Notes under the pieces: model-generated
Database searches by the model: none
Told to the model about the DNA's origin: nothing
The model's input: the letters and a program-made list of their open reading frames with translations, nothing else
Made by a program: the position numbers and the translations under genes
In this document: piece after piece, positions 17,936 to 26,978 of the stretch
Layout of the letters: every line of letters begins with the position of its first letter
Position numbering within the stretch: the first letter of the stretch is position 1
Assembly (NCBI GenBank): GCA_965226855.1
Contig: CBDDEE010000029.1
Span: forward strand, 186,001-250,000
Source: JAUXJB01 sp965226855
Lineage (GTDB): Bacteria; Myxococcota_A; UBA9160; SZUA-336
Reading direction: 5' to 3'
DNA length: 64,000 nucleotides

Positions 17936-19210
17936 ATGAGTAGTGAGATCGACGCCACGGCGCCGAAGCACCTGCGCGACAAATACGCGATCGTGGGGGT
18001 CGGGGAGACGCCCTACTCGAGAAACTCGGGCGTGACGACGCGACATATGGCCGTGGACGCCATGCGGAACGCCCTGGCGGACGCTGGAATGAAGTCGACC
18101 GAGGTCGACGGGATGCTCTCCTATCAGTATTGGGACTCGACCATGTCGCCGGTGGTCGGCGCCGACCTGGGCATGCGTCTGAACTTCTACATGGATGTCG
18201 TCGGCGGGGGCTCGAGCATCGAGGCGCTGGTCGGCCTGGCCATCGGCGCCATGGAAGCCGGCATGTGCTCGACGGTGGCCATCTTCCGCTCGATGAACGG
18301 TGCCACGGGGCTCCGTCCGGGGGGCTCGGGCCGTGGACCGGTACGCTTGGAGGCGGGCGCGGGCACGGTCGATCTGGTCGACGCGCCGCTCTTCGGACCG
18401 GTCTACGGCCAGACCTCGCCGGCGCAGATGTTTGCGCACAGCTTCATGCGTCACCTCTACGAGTTCGGCACGACGCCAGAGCAGGTGGCGCACGTGAAGA
18501 TGTTCCACTCGTGGGGCGCGTCGAACAATCCGAAAGCCTACTACTCACAGCGTGTGACGGTCGAGGATGTCGTGAACAGCCGGGTCATCGCCTACCCGCT
18601 CCGGCTGCTCGACTGCTGCGTCGAGACCGACAACGCAACGTGCATCCTTGTGTGCCCGATCGAGCGCGCCTACGACTACCGCCATACTCCCGCGCGGATC
18701 CTTGCGGTCGTCGGCCGCTGCAACAAGCCCCGTATGGACATGCACTACCAGGCCGGGCCGATCACGCGCGTGGCCGGCTACTACGCCAAGGAGCTGCTCT
18801 GGCCCCACGCGGGGGTCGGACCCGAGGACATCGACGTCACCGGCTCGTACGACGCCTTCACCTTCACGACGCTGCTCCAGCTCGAGGACTACGGATTCTG
18901 CAAGAAGGGCGAGGGCGGCGACTACGTCAGCGACGGCACGATCGGTCTGGGCGGCCGTCGCCCAAACAACACCAACGGCGGTCACCTGTGCGAGGGCTAC
19001 ACGCACGGGATGAACATGGTGATCGAGAACGTTCGGCAGCTGCGCCATGACGTCGACGATTACTGCCCTGTTGGGTCGGACGGAAAGCGCGAGCACACCT
19101 ACGACTACAAGGAAGGTGGCTGTCGCCAGGTGCGCGATGCGGAGATCTCGGCAAACTTGGGCTGGGCCACTCCCAACACGGGCTCGGCGCTCGTGATGCG
19201 CCGAGGGTAG
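17936..19210 (+). CDS. Thiolase-like (SCP-x/lipid-transfer type) acyl-CoA acetyltransferase or aldolase
   Basis: 424 residues. N-terminal KYAIVGVGETPYSRNSGVTT, the VVGGGSSIEALVGLAIGAM nucleophile-loop region in which the usual thiolase Cys is not evident, FAHSFMRHLYEFGTTPEQ, and a C-terminal GGHLCEGYTHGMNM loop with Cys and His. This is the Ltp2/SCP-x branch, whose members pair with a DUF35 protein and often act as retro-aldolases or thiolases in steroid or fatty-acid side-chain removal. The start at 17936 is preceded by AAGGAA; an upstream ATG at 17870 lacks this. The DUF35 partner starts 11 bases after the stop. Confidence 0.88.
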   Translation: MSSEIDATAPKHLRDKYAIVGVGETPYSRNSGVTTRHMAVDAMRNALADAGMKSTEVDGMLSYQYWDSTMSPVVGADLGMRLNFYMDVVGGGSSIEALVGLAIGAMEAGMCSTVAIFRSMNGATGLRPGGSGRGPVRLEAGAGTVDLVDAPLFGPVYGQTSPAQMFAHSFMRHLYEFGTTPEQVAHVKMFHSWGASNNPKAYYSQRVTVEDVVNSRVIAYPLRLLDCCVETDNATCILVCPIERAYDYRHTPARILAVVGRCNKPRMDMHYQAGPITRVAGYYAKELLWPHAGVGPEDIDVTGSYDAFTFTTLLQLEDYGFCKKGEGGDYVSDGTIGLGGRRPNNTNGGHLCEGYTHGMNMVIENVRQLRHDVDDYCPVGSDGKREHTYDYKEGGCRQVRDAEISANLGWATPNTGSALVMRRG

Positions 19211-19221
19211 GAGGGAAGCGA

Positions 19222-19743
19222 ATGCCGCTCGAGGGCGAATACCTGGGAATGGGTCTCCACATCCACGACTCCGACCCCGAGAACCTGGCGTTCTTCGAGT
19301 GGTGCGGAAAGGGCGAGCTCAGACTTCAGCGCTGGCAGAGCAACGGGCTGCTCTCCTACCCGCCGGGCGTGGCGAACCCCTGGGACGGAACGCCCGAGTT
19401 CGAGTGGGCCGCCGTGGACGGGCGCGGAACCGTCGTCTCGTACTGCGAGGTTCACCACGCCATCATGCCGGCATATCGCGACAAGGTGCCCTACATGACG
19501 TTGCTGGTAGAGCTCGACACCCAGCGCGGTCAGCCCAGCGAGCACGAGGCACTTCGCATGGTTGGAAACCTGGTGACACCCGACTTCGAGCTGGCGCCGC
19601 CCGAGGTTGTCGCGTCGGCCGGGATCGGGAGCCGCGTGCGGCTCGTGCTTGTCCCCGTCGGGTCGGGCTTCGCGCTGCCCCAGTGGACGCTCGATGTCTC
19701 CGCGGGGCAGCCGGCCACCCCCTGGCGCTACCCCGGATCTTGA
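19222..19743 (+). CDS. DUF35 OB-fold protein, partner of the thiolase
   Basis: 173 residues. The N-terminal helix with FFEWCGKGELRLQRWQ and YPPG corresponds to the rubredoxin-like zinc-ribbon region, but the CxxC pairs are absent (one Cys only). The second half (VVSYCEVHHAIMP, VPYMTLLVELD, GSRVRLVLVPV) is an OB fold. In characterised systems (ChsH2, Ltp2 partners) the DUF35 protein forms a heteromeric complex with the thiolase-like enzyme. Gene order and an 11-base gap support the same here. Confidence 0.85.
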   Translation: MPLEGEYLGMGLHIHDSDPENLAFFEWCGKGELRLQRWQSNGLLSYPPGVANPWDGTPEFEWAAVDGRGTVVSYCEVHHAIMPAYRDKVPYMTLLVELDTQRGQPSEHEALRMVGNLVTPDFELAPPEVVASAGIGSRVRLVLVPVGSGFALPQWTLDVSAGQPATPWRYPGS

Positions 19744-20173
19744 TCGGAGGTACAGGTATGGCAGAGGACCGGTCGAGGTCCCGGTACCCGCCGGCGGCGT
19801 TCACTACAACCGGCGGCCGTTCTCCCGGGCGCGATTAGTCATCGGAGTCGCCTGGCCACGCGCCGGGAGGTGGGTCTGCCTGCTCTCCGGTCTCCCGGGG
19901 GCATCGTTGTGGTGAACGATGGAGCCCACCCCGTCGGTATGATATCGAGGGATTAGGAGACGACTCCATGCTTCCCGCCAAACAGGCCGGCGATCTCTCG
20001 AAGACTCTACTCCCAGCGCGCGAGTGAGGTCGCGGACATCTCGGAGAGCCACTCACCGTCGTGATGACCTGCCGCGACGAGTTGCTCGCGCTGGGTCTAC
20101 CTTGTGGTATCCTCTTCCCCATCAGAGGGGCTCTAAGGATGTCGCAGATCCCACATCGACGAGAAGTCTACGG
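19744..20173 (+). other. Intergenic with two truncated gene starts
   Basis: Two ATGs with good ribosome sites lead into frames that stop early: ATG at 19758 after GGAGG (about 29 codons) and ATG at 19970 after AGGAGA (MLPAKQAGDLSKTLLPARE, then stop). Both look like the first codons of genes whose bodies were deleted, in line with the junctions seen elsewhere in the window. Confidence 0.4.
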
Positions 20174-21997
20174 ATGAGCGAAGCCACCGTGATGCAGCCC
20201 GAAGCGAAGGCGGTTGCAGGCGCCGAGGGATTGGGGTTCGACCCCGATGAGCTGCGCGGAAAGTACGCGTTAGAACGCGAAAGGCGCATGCGCTCGGACG
20301 CCAACGATCAGTATCAGCAGATGAAGGGAGCGATGGACGAGGACCCCTATGTCGAGCCGGGCTTCACCCGGGCCGCCCTTCACGAACAAGTCGAAGTCGT
20401 CATCATCGGCGGCGGGTTTGGTGGGCTCCTCGCCGCCGCCCGGCTGCAAGAAGCTGGCGTTACCGACATCCGCATCATCGAAAATGCAGGCGACTTCGGC
20501 GGCACCTGGTACTGGAACCGCTATCCCGGGGCCCAGTGCGATATCGAGTCCTACGTCTATTTGCCTCTTCTCGAGGAGACCGGCTACATCCCGAAGGAGA
20601 AGTATTCCTTCGCACTCGAGATCTTCGAGCACGCCAAGCGAATCGGAAATCACTTCAATCTCTACGACCGGGCGTGTTTTCAGACCCAGGTCCGCGAGCT
20701 CCGTTGGGATGACTACGAAGCGCGCTGGACAATTACGACGGATCGCGGCGACATCTTCAGGGCGCGTTTTGTGATCATGTCGAGTGGGCCGCTCAACCGA
20801 CCCAAGCTCCCAGCCATTGACGGGATCGAGAACTTCAAGGGCCACACCTTCCACACCAGCCGCTGGGACTACCATTACACCGGCGGCGACTCCACGGGGG
20901 GGCTGCACAAGCTGAGCGACAAGCGGGTCTGCATTATCGGCACCGGCGCCACCGCGATCCAGTCGGTGTCACACCTCGGGGCGCACGCAAAGCAGCTCTA
21001 CGTATTCCAACGCACACCTTCCTCGGTGGACGAACGCGGAAACAAGCCGACGGACCCGGAATGGGTGAGGACGCTCGGCCCGGGTTGGCAAGCGCATCGC
21101 AATACCAACTTCTGCTCTATCCTTGCCGGAATCCCTGTGGAAGAGGACTTGGTGAGGGATGGTTGGACGGCCCTATTCAAAGGATTCGCCCCCCTTCTCT
21201 CCGACAAGGGCGATTCCGAGCTCTCCGATGAGGACATGGCGCTCCTGTCGGAGATCGCGGATTTCAAGAGGATGAACCAGATCCGCGACCGTGTGTCCTC
21301 AACGGTGACCGACGCGGGCACGGCCGAAGCCCTGAAGCCCTGGTACGGGCAGTGGTGCAAGCGCCCGGTCTTCAACGACGAGTACTTGCCCACTTTCAAC
21401 CGACCGAACGTGCAGCTGGTGGACACGAATGGGAAAGGCGTCGAGCGGGTTACCGAGAGCGCGGTTGTCGTGGACGGCGTGGAGTACGAGGTCGACTGCC
21501 TAATATACGCAACGGGTTTTGAGGTCGGGACGGCCTACACACGCCGCGCGGAGTTCGAAATGTACGGCCGCGACGGGGTGTCGCTCACGGACTACTGGGC
21601 CGATGGGATGAAAACCTTTCACGGGTTCTACAGCCACGGGTTCCCGAATTGCTTCCACATGGGCCTGACTCAGACGGGGTTCGCGCCAAACTTCACCTAC
21701 ATGCTGAACGGCCAGGCGACTCACATCGCCCACGTCGTCGAGCAGGTGCGGGCCCGAAACCTCCAGGCGATCGAACCGACAGTCGACGCCCAGACGGAGT
21801 GGGTCCAGATCGTGACGTCGCCGACCTTCATGACCGAGTACCAAAGTACCTGTACGCCCGGCTACTACAACGGCGAGGGAAAGGTCGAGGGAACCGGTTT
21901 CCTGGAGACCTTTTACCCCGACGGTGCCATTAGGTTCTACGAGATGCTGGAAAAGTGGCGGCAGCAAGGCGAGTTCGAGGGCATGATCGTCAAGTAG
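20174..21997 (+). CDS. Baeyer-Villiger monooxygenase (class I flavoprotein)
   Basis: 607 residues; NADPH- and O2-dependent insertion of oxygen next to a ketone. FAD-binding GGGFGG at 79-84, GGTWYWNRYPGAQCD at 109-123, the BVMO fingerprint FKGHTFHTSRW at 221-231 (F-x-G-x3-H-x3-W) and the NADPH-site GTGATA at 256-261. The N-terminal extension of about 70 residues is typical of the phenylacetone/cyclopentadecanone group. The start at 20174 is chosen by similarity; a GAGAAG lies about 12 bases upstream. The last 58 codons lie in the 963-bp inverted repeat and recur at 12118-12291. Confidence 0.92.
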   Translation: MSEATVMQPEAKAVAGAEGLGFDPDELRGKYALERERRMRSDANDQYQQMKGAMDEDPYVEPGFTRAALHEQVEVVIIGGGFGGLLAAARLQEAGVTDIRIIENAGDFGGTWYWNRYPGAQCDIESYVYLPLLEETGYIPKEKYSFALEIFEHAKRIGNHFNLYDRACFQTQVRELRWDDYEARWTITTDRGDIFRARFVIMSSGPLNRPKLPAIDGIENFKGHTFHTSRWDYHYTGGDSTGGLHKLSDKRVCIIGTGATAIQSVSHLGAHAKQLYVFQRTPSSVDERGNKPTDPEWVRTLGPGWQAHRNTNFCSILAGIPVEEDLVRDGWTALFKGFAPLLSDKGDSELSDEDMALLSEIADFKRMNQIRDRVSSTVTDAGTAEALKPWYGQWCKRPVFNDEYLPTFNRPNVQLVDTNGKGVERVTESAVVVDGVEYEVDCLIYATGFEVGTAYTRRAEFEMYGRDGVSLTDYWADGMKTFHGFYSHGFPNCFHMGLTQTGFAPNFTYMLNGQATHIAHVVEQVRARNLQAIEPTVDAQTEWVQIVTSPTFMTEYQSTCTPGYYNGEGKVEGTGFLETFYPDGAIRFYEMLEKWRQQGEFEGMIVK

Positions 21998-22786
21998 CGA
22001 TCATGGTCGACCAGGAACGAACTGAGACGCAACCGTCCTTGATCTTGGGGCAAACGGAACAAGTTCCCTCCTCTTCCCGCTTGCGACAGGCCGACGCGCA
22101 ACCGAGGACCGTGCGGAGATGCTCGCGGCCGACGCGGGCAGCGACTGAGCGTCCGTGCGGATCCGGTGGGCGGTCTTCCCGCTACTCGAGCGCGCCCGCG
22201 ATCACGAGCTCGCTGACCCGCTCGTCGCTGTAGCCGAGGATCTCCTTCAGCACGTACTCGTTGTCTCGGCCCAAGGTGGGTGCGAGGCCGCCGACCTGGG
22301 CCGGGGTGCGCGACAGGCGCGAGCGCGATCCCTCGACCGTCGTGGGCTTTCCCGCGGGGTTGGGGATCTCCACGAAGTGATTCCGATGCAGGAGCTGCGG
22401 GTCGACGATGATCTCGCGGCTGCTCTTCACGACGCTCGCCGCCACGCCCGCGTCCTGCAGGCGCCTCTCCGCCTCCTCGGGCTCGAGCTTCTCCGTGTAG
22501 CTCGTAAGCAGCCCGTCGAGCACGGCGCGATGCTCTAGCCGGGCCGCCGCGGTGGCAAAGCGGGCGTCGGACGCCAGGTCGGGCTGCTCCAGCACCCGGC
22601 AGAGCGCGGCCCACTCCGCGTCGTCCGCGACGGTCACCGCGACCCAGCGGTCGTCTCCGGCACACGCGTAGACCCCGTGAGGCGCCATGTCGAGATCCTC
22701 GTTCCCGGTCCGCGTGCGCACGCGGCCGTTGACCGTGTAGTCCAGGATCGCGGGTCCCAGGAAGTGCAGGGCGGCCTCCGCCTGCG
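21824..22786 (-). repeat. 963-bp inverted repeat, right arm
   Basis: Reverse complement of 11329-12291. It borders the BVMO body on one side and the short-chain dehydrogenase fragment on the other. Confidence 0.92.
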
Positions 22787-23054
22787 CGTCGATGCGACCG
22801 TAGCGTTCGACGACGTCGGTCATGGCCTTCTCGACGGCCGCCTCGTCGGAGACGTCGCAGAGCGTCGCCGAGCACGCGGGGTTGAGCGACTGCAGCTCCT
22901 TCTCGGCGGAGGCGTTCTTCTCGGGGTTGGTGCCCCAGATGCTGACCCCGGCTCCCGCCGCCGCGACGGCGCGCGCAAAACCTAGACCGATTCCGCCGTT
23001 GCCGCCCGTGATGACCGCCACCTTCCCGGTCAGGTCGAACCCGTCGTACGCCAT
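22182..23054 (-). pseudogene. Chimeric frame: SDR N-terminus fused to CoA-transferase C-terminus
   Basis: The first 88 residues are a short-chain dehydrogenase start (LTGKVAVITGGNGGIGLGFA, cofactor loop GxxxGIG; then DVSDEAAVEKAMTDVVERYG). At GRID the frame passes, in phase, into AQAEAALHFLGP and the last 200 residues of the CoA transferase encoded at 9501-11933. The SDR lacks its NNAG, Ser-Tyr-Lys active site and C-terminus. The junction coincides with the border of the 963-bp repeat at 22786. The frame is open for 290 codons with a plausible start, so a fusion protein could be made, but a function is unlikely. Confidence 0.85.
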
Positions 23055-23121
23055 GAGCACCCTCGCAGCTCGTTTGCGCGGATTGTGGACGAAGGGGCGC
23101 CCGCCGCGCACGATCCGGCGC

Positions 23122-23829
23122 TCAGGCGGCGGCGGGGATGCCCTCTCCCGTGATCTCGGCGCGGTCGATCGCGAAGCGGGCGCGAACCTGCTCCAGCGGT
23201 ACGTTCCACAGGGCGTCCCATTCGACCCCGAAGATCGGCTCTGCGCTCCGACCCGCGCGGTATCCCGCGGCGGAAGCGGCCAGCAGCCCGTCCAGGTCGC
23301 CGCGGCGCAGGATGGCATTCAGTAAGATGATCGACAGTATGTAGGGGAAGTAAGCCGCGGACCGGAGCTGTCCGCAGTAGAATGCCAGGAGGCCGGCCTC
23401 GCCGGTCACGTCGTTGCCCCACCCCGTGACGACGTGCCAGAGGTCGTGACTCTCAAAAAAGTGGTTGATCACCCAGTCCACCTCGTCGGCCGGGGGCACG
23501 TGAATGATGTTCGGGTCGATTCCGCGGGCGCGGCAGTGGTCGGCGAAAACGCGCCCCAGACTTCCCTCGGGACGAGTCGCCAGGTCCTCGAGTCCCACCG
23601 GCCCGAAGCTCTGGCGCGCGCGGAGCGCGTCTCGGGTTTGCGGATGCTCCCTTAGGTGGGCGACCGTGCCCTCCCAGCGCGCGAAGCGGGAGCGTATAAA
23701 GCCGATCACGACGATGGCGCTCTCCCTCGAGTCGAAGTGGTCGAGATCCGACCGGAGCATGCGCCAGAGCGCGAGTGCGTACCGCAAGGGGTTCCGCGTG
23801 GGACGAGCGGAGTAGGCGTAGGCTGCCAC
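23122..23829 (-). CDS. Coq4-like protein (ubiquinone biosynthesis family)
   Basis: 235 residues with the Coq4 metal motif HDLWHVVTGWGNDVTGE (H-D-x2-H-x11-E), preceded by LGRVFADHCRARGIDP and followed by hydrophobic helices. GTG at 23829 has AGGAG seven bases upstream; the frame upstream of it is open but not family-like. Coq4 was long regarded as a scaffold and is now assigned C1-decarboxylation/hydroxylation of the quinone head group in eukaryotes. Bacterial relatives in lipid-degradation loci are not characterised. A related fragment is at 30302-30475. Confidence 0.8.
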   Translation of the reverse strand: MAAYAYSARPTRNPLRYALALWRMLRSDLDHFDSRESAIVVIGFIRSRFARWEGTVAHLREHPQTRDALRARQSFGPVGLEDLATRPEGSLGRVFADHCRARGIDPNIIHVPPADEVDWVINHFFESHDLWHVVTGWGNDVTGEAGLLAFYCGQLRSAAYFPYILSIILLNAILRRGDLDGLLAASAAGYRAGRSAEPIFGVEWDALWNVPLEQVRARFAIDRAEITGEGIPAAA

Positions 23830-23914
23830 GTCGGGACTCCTTGATCGAGAGTGAGTTCCCCTATGTATAGAGAAATGTTCGACTTTTGTCAACTCGGGTT
23901 GTGGGAGGGCATCT

Positions 23915-24430
23915 GTCTTGCCGGCGCGTCGAGCTAACCGCCCGCGAAGAGGAGCGAAACAACCGCGTGCCGGCGCGACCGTCGAGATCGTCCTCGAGGC
24001 GGCGGCTCGGGTTCTCATCGATCGAATGCCGCGACCACCAATCGCATCGCCGAGCGGGCCGGCGTGAGCATCGGGACCCTTTGCGAGTACTTCGCCGACA
24101 AGGAAGGCGTCTTCGACGCTGATCCGGCGCGAGCTCGACGTCCTGGTGGCGACCCGAGCTCTTTCGATCGCTCGAGCAAGTGCCGCGGGCGACCTTCCGG
24201 CACCATCTCGCCGCGGCGCGCGGTGTGGTCATCGAGCGCGTTCGCCTGCTGCTCGAGCAGCATCGTCGCGAGCTCCGCGTGACGGAGCTGGATCTCGCCG
24301 CGTTCCTCGTCGTGAGCGCGGCCGAGGGCGTGGGCAGCAACGCCACGCGCGACGTCTTCGACGAGCGTCTGGCGGCAGAGCTCTCGACCCTCTTCAGGCT
24401 CTACCTCACCGGCGCCGGGGCGCCGGCTAG
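23915..24430 (+). pseudogene. TetR-family transcriptional regulator, frameshifted
   Basis: Divergent from the Coq4-like gene. The HTH domain reads in pieces: TVEIVLEAAARVLIDR, then TTNRIAERAGVSIGTLCEYF and DKEGVFDA, the classical TetR DNA-binding helices. The ligand domain continues in another frame (LAAARGVVIERVRLLLEQHR, ELDLAAFLVVSAAEGV). At least two frameshifts (near 24030 and 24120) break it. It probably once controlled the adjacent Coq4-like or acyl-CoA genes. The C-terminus is cut at about 24430 by a terminase fragment. Confidence 0.7.
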
Positions 24431-24681
24431 AAGCGAGGTTCAAGTACAGGTCTCCCTTCGGCCTGGCGGCCAGCGCGTACGTGATCCCGTGCGCGCGGAA
24501 TCTCTCCACGGGCCACTCGGTCGCCCGTGACCTCGACCACGCGGTAGCGCTCGAGCGTCTCGGCGAAGCGCCGACACACGTCGTCGGGGTTGAACGGCGC
24601 CCGGGCCTCTTCGACGAGGTCGACGATCGTCTCGCCGTCCCGGTCGTGCGCGATCGCCAGCGTCATCGAATCTGAGCGCCC
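24427..24681 (-). pseudogene. Terminase-like large subunit, nuclease-domain fragment
   Basis: Minus strand: MTLAIAHDRDGETIVDLVEE, then DDVCRRFAETLERYRVVEVT and, after one frameshift near 24520, RFRAHGITYALAARPKGDLY. This pattern (an RNase-H-like beta-sheet with substrate-site D, then ITYxxxxxPKSDLY) is characteristic of terminase-type large subunits and their mobile-element relatives. Both ends are cut. The only clear phage-packaging remnant in the window. Confidence 0.55.
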
Positions 24682-24720
24682 GCCCGATGGACTGTCCGCG
24701 GCGGGTCCTCTGCGCGGGTC

Positions 24721-24873
24721 CGCGAGCAGACGGGAATCGAACGAGCACCGCGCATCCTGCAGCGCGACGTGTACGGCTGGTTCGAGCGCGTCGCGCGCGG
24801 AGTCTACGAGCTGACCCCGAGCGGTCGCGATGCACTCGTCGAGTTCGCTGCCGTCGTGCGAAGCCTCATTTGA
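24721..24873 (+). pseudogene. C-terminal fragment of a DUF2161-like PD-(D/E)XK protein
   Basis: Fifty codons ending in TGA read REQTGIERAPRILQRDVYGW, then FERVARGVYELTPSGRDALV, a winged-helix-like end that I associate with DUF2161 putative phosphodiesterases. The nuclease core is absent. Confidence 0.45.
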
Positions 24874-24906
24874 CATTCCTCCGCCGCGCGGAGCAGACTC
24901 GCCGCC

Positions 24907-26136
24907 ATGGATTTTGAGTACAACGAGAAGACCCGGTACACGCTCTCGAAGATCGAAGACTTCATGGCGAAGTACATCTACCCCGCCGAGGACACCTACT
25001 ACCGGCAAATCGACGAGGGCGACCGCTGGGAGCCGCCGTCGATTCTCGACGAGCTCAAAGCCAAGGCGCGCGAGGCCGGGCTCTGGAACATGTTTCTCCC
25101 GGACAGCGAGCGCGGGGGCGGCTACAACAACCTGGAGTACGCAGCTCTGTGTGAGGCAATGGGCCGCGTCGACTTCGCGTCCGAGGTGTTCAACTGCTCG
25201 CCGCCCGACACCGGAAACATGGAGGTGATCGAGCGCTACGGCAACGACGCGCAGAAGAAGGAGTACCTCGAGCCGCTGTTGGCCGGTGAGATTCGCTCCG
25301 CCTTCGCGATGACCGAGCCCGCCGTCGCGTCGTCGGACGCGACGAATATCCGGACCGAGATCCGCCGCGACGGCGACGAGTACGTCATCAACGGCACGAA
25401 GTGGTGGCTCACGGGCATTCTCGACCCGCGCTGCAAGATCCTGATTCTGATGGGGCGCACCAACCCGGACGCGCCCCTCCACGCCCAGCAGAGTCAGATC
25501 CTGGTCCCCCGCGACGCGCCGGGGATCACGATCAAGCGCTTCCTCCCGGTGTTCGGCTACGACGATGCACCGCACGGCCACGGCGAGGTGCTGTTCGAGA
25601 ACGTGCGCGTGCCCGCCTCCAACCTCATCCTCGGCGAGGGTCGGGGCTTCGAGATCGCACAGGGGCGCCTCGGTCCCGGGCGAATCCACCACTGCATGCG
25701 CTCCATCGGCGTCGCCGAGCGGGTCCTGTCGAAGATGTGCGAGCGACTGCTCACGCGCGAGGCGTTCGGGAAGAAGATCTACGAGCACTCGGTATGGGAG
25801 GAGCGCGTCGCAAACGCCCGCATCGAGATCGAGTGCACGCGCCTGCTCACACTGAAGGCCGCGCACCTGATGGACACGGTCGGGAACAAGGTCGCCCGCG
25901 CCGAGATCGCGATGATCAAGGTGAAGGCGCCGCTGATGGCCCTCAGCATCATCGACGACGCCATCCAGGCCCACGGGGGCGCCGGCGTAACCACCGACTT
26001 CGGGCTGGCGCGCAGCTACGCCAGCATGCGCACGCTGCGGCTCGCGGATGGCCCGGACGAGGTGCACCGGCGCACCATCGCGCGGCTGGAGTTTCGCAAG
26101 CACATGGAGCGTATGGAGTCGCGAGCGCGAACGTAG
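24907..26136 (+). CDS. Acyl-CoA dehydrogenase (ACAD10/11-like)
   Basis: 409 residues, full length. N-terminal helical domain (SILDELKAKAREAGLWNMFL), AFAMTEPAVASSDATNI, INGTKWWLTG, GRIHHCMRSIGVAERVL, and the C-terminal AIQAHGGAGVTTDFGLARSY with PDEVHRRTIAR. This resembles the ACAD10/ACAD11 branch. In animals those enzymes carry a fused APH-type kinase and process 4-hydroxyacyl-CoAs by phosphorylation and elimination. Here an APH-type kinase is encoded nearby on the opposite strand (26979-27983), converging with this gene. FAD enzyme, cytosolic. Confidence 0.92.
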   Translation: MDFEYNEKTRYTLSKIEDFMAKYIYPAEDTYYRQIDEGDRWEPPSILDELKAKAREAGLWNMFLPDSERGGGYNNLEYAALCEAMGRVDFASEVFNCSPPDTGNMEVIERYGNDAQKKEYLEPLLAGEIRSAFAMTEPAVASSDATNIRTEIRRDGDEYVINGTKWWLTGILDPRCKILILMGRTNPDAPLHAQQSQILVPRDAPGITIKRFLPVFGYDDAPHGHGEVLFENVRVPASNLILGEGRGFEIAQGRLGPGRIHHCMRSIGVAERVLSKMCERLLTREAFGKKIYEHSVWEERVANARIEIECTRLLTLKAAHLMDTVGNKVARAEIAMIKVKAPLMALSIIDDAIQAHGGAGVTTDFGLARSYASMRTLRLADGPDEVHRRTIARLEFRKHMERMESRART

Positions 26137-26232
26137 TCACCCCGCGAGACGCTCACCCCACGCCTAGCGCAACGGGGTCCCGCGCTCGGCGGCGCCAGCG
26201 CGAGTGGCTTGGGCTTGAGACGCCCCCGGTGC

Positions 26233-26973
26233 TCAGGCCATGGTGAGGCCGCCGTTCACCGACAGGGTCTGGCCCGTGATGAAGGCGGCGGCGTCGGAGG
26301 CGAGGAAGGCGATGGCGGGGGCGATGTCGGCGGGCGTTCCGAGCCGGCGCATGGGCACGGCGCGCTTCAGCGCCTCGACGAACCGGTCGGCGTCGTCGCG
26401 TGCACCGGCGATGTCGCGTAGCAGCGGCGTGTCGGTCGGCCCCGGACAGACCGCGTTCGCCGTGACCCCGTAGCGGGCCAGCTCGCGGGCGATGGTCTTG
26501 GTGAAGGCGATGAGGCCACCCTTTGCACCCGAGTAGACCGACTGGCGCGACGAGCCGACCCGTCCCGCGTCGGCCGCGATGTTGATGATGCGACCGAAGC
26601 CGCCCGCCACCATCCCCTTTGCGACGCCCCGGGTCACGCGGATGGGCCCCGCGAGGTTGATCTCGAGGACCTTCGCGGTGAACGCTTCGTCGGTCTCGAC
26701 GAAGGGCCGGAACTCGTCCCAGCCCGCGCAGTTCACCAGAATCTCGACGCTTCCCAGCTCGGTCTCGACGCGGCCGAGCGCGGCAGCCACCGATTCGGGC
26801 CGCGTGACGTCGAGCGCGACTCCGCACCCGCCAAACGCCTGCGCGACCTCCGTGGCCGCGTCTTCGGCCAGGTCGGCCACGGCGACGCGACAGCCGGCCT
26901 CGGCGAGCGCGCGGCAGATCTCGCTCCCGATCCCGCCCGCTCCCCCGGTCACCAGTGCGACGCGCCCCGCCAC
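26233..26973 (-). CDS. Short-chain dehydrogenase, 2-hydroxycyclohexanecarboxyl-CoA dehydrogenase-like
   Basis: 246 residues: cofactor loop TGGAGGIGSE, NCAG in place of NNAG, catalytic Ser region INIAADAGRVGSS and YSGAK (Tyr-x3-Lys), C-terminal GQTLSVNGG. Asp in VAVADLAED suggests NAD preference. The NCAGWDEFRPFVET segment resembles BadH-type dehydrogenases of alicyclic acid degradation. Start 26973 is 5 bases after the kinase stop (26979), so it is the last gene of a three-gene operon 28220-26233. Confidence 0.9.
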   Translation of the reverse strand: MAGRVALVTGGAGGIGSEICRALAEAGCRVAVADLAEDAATEVAQAFGGCGVALDVTRPESVAAALGRVETELGSVEILVNCAGWDEFRPFVETDEAFTAKVLEINLAGPIRVTRGVAKGMVAGGFGRIINIAADAGRVGSSRQSVYSGAKGGLIAFTKTIARELARYGVTANAVCPGPTDTPLLRDIAGARDDADRFVEALKRAVPMRRLGTPADIAPAIAFLASDAAAFITGQTLSVNGGLTMA

Positions 26974-26978
26974 GGCCC

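Noticed and set aside
24427..26103. 558-codon minus-strand frame across the acyl-CoA dehydrogenase
   Set aside because: Antisense shadow of the dehydrogenase; only its last 85 codons (terminase-like) have protein character.
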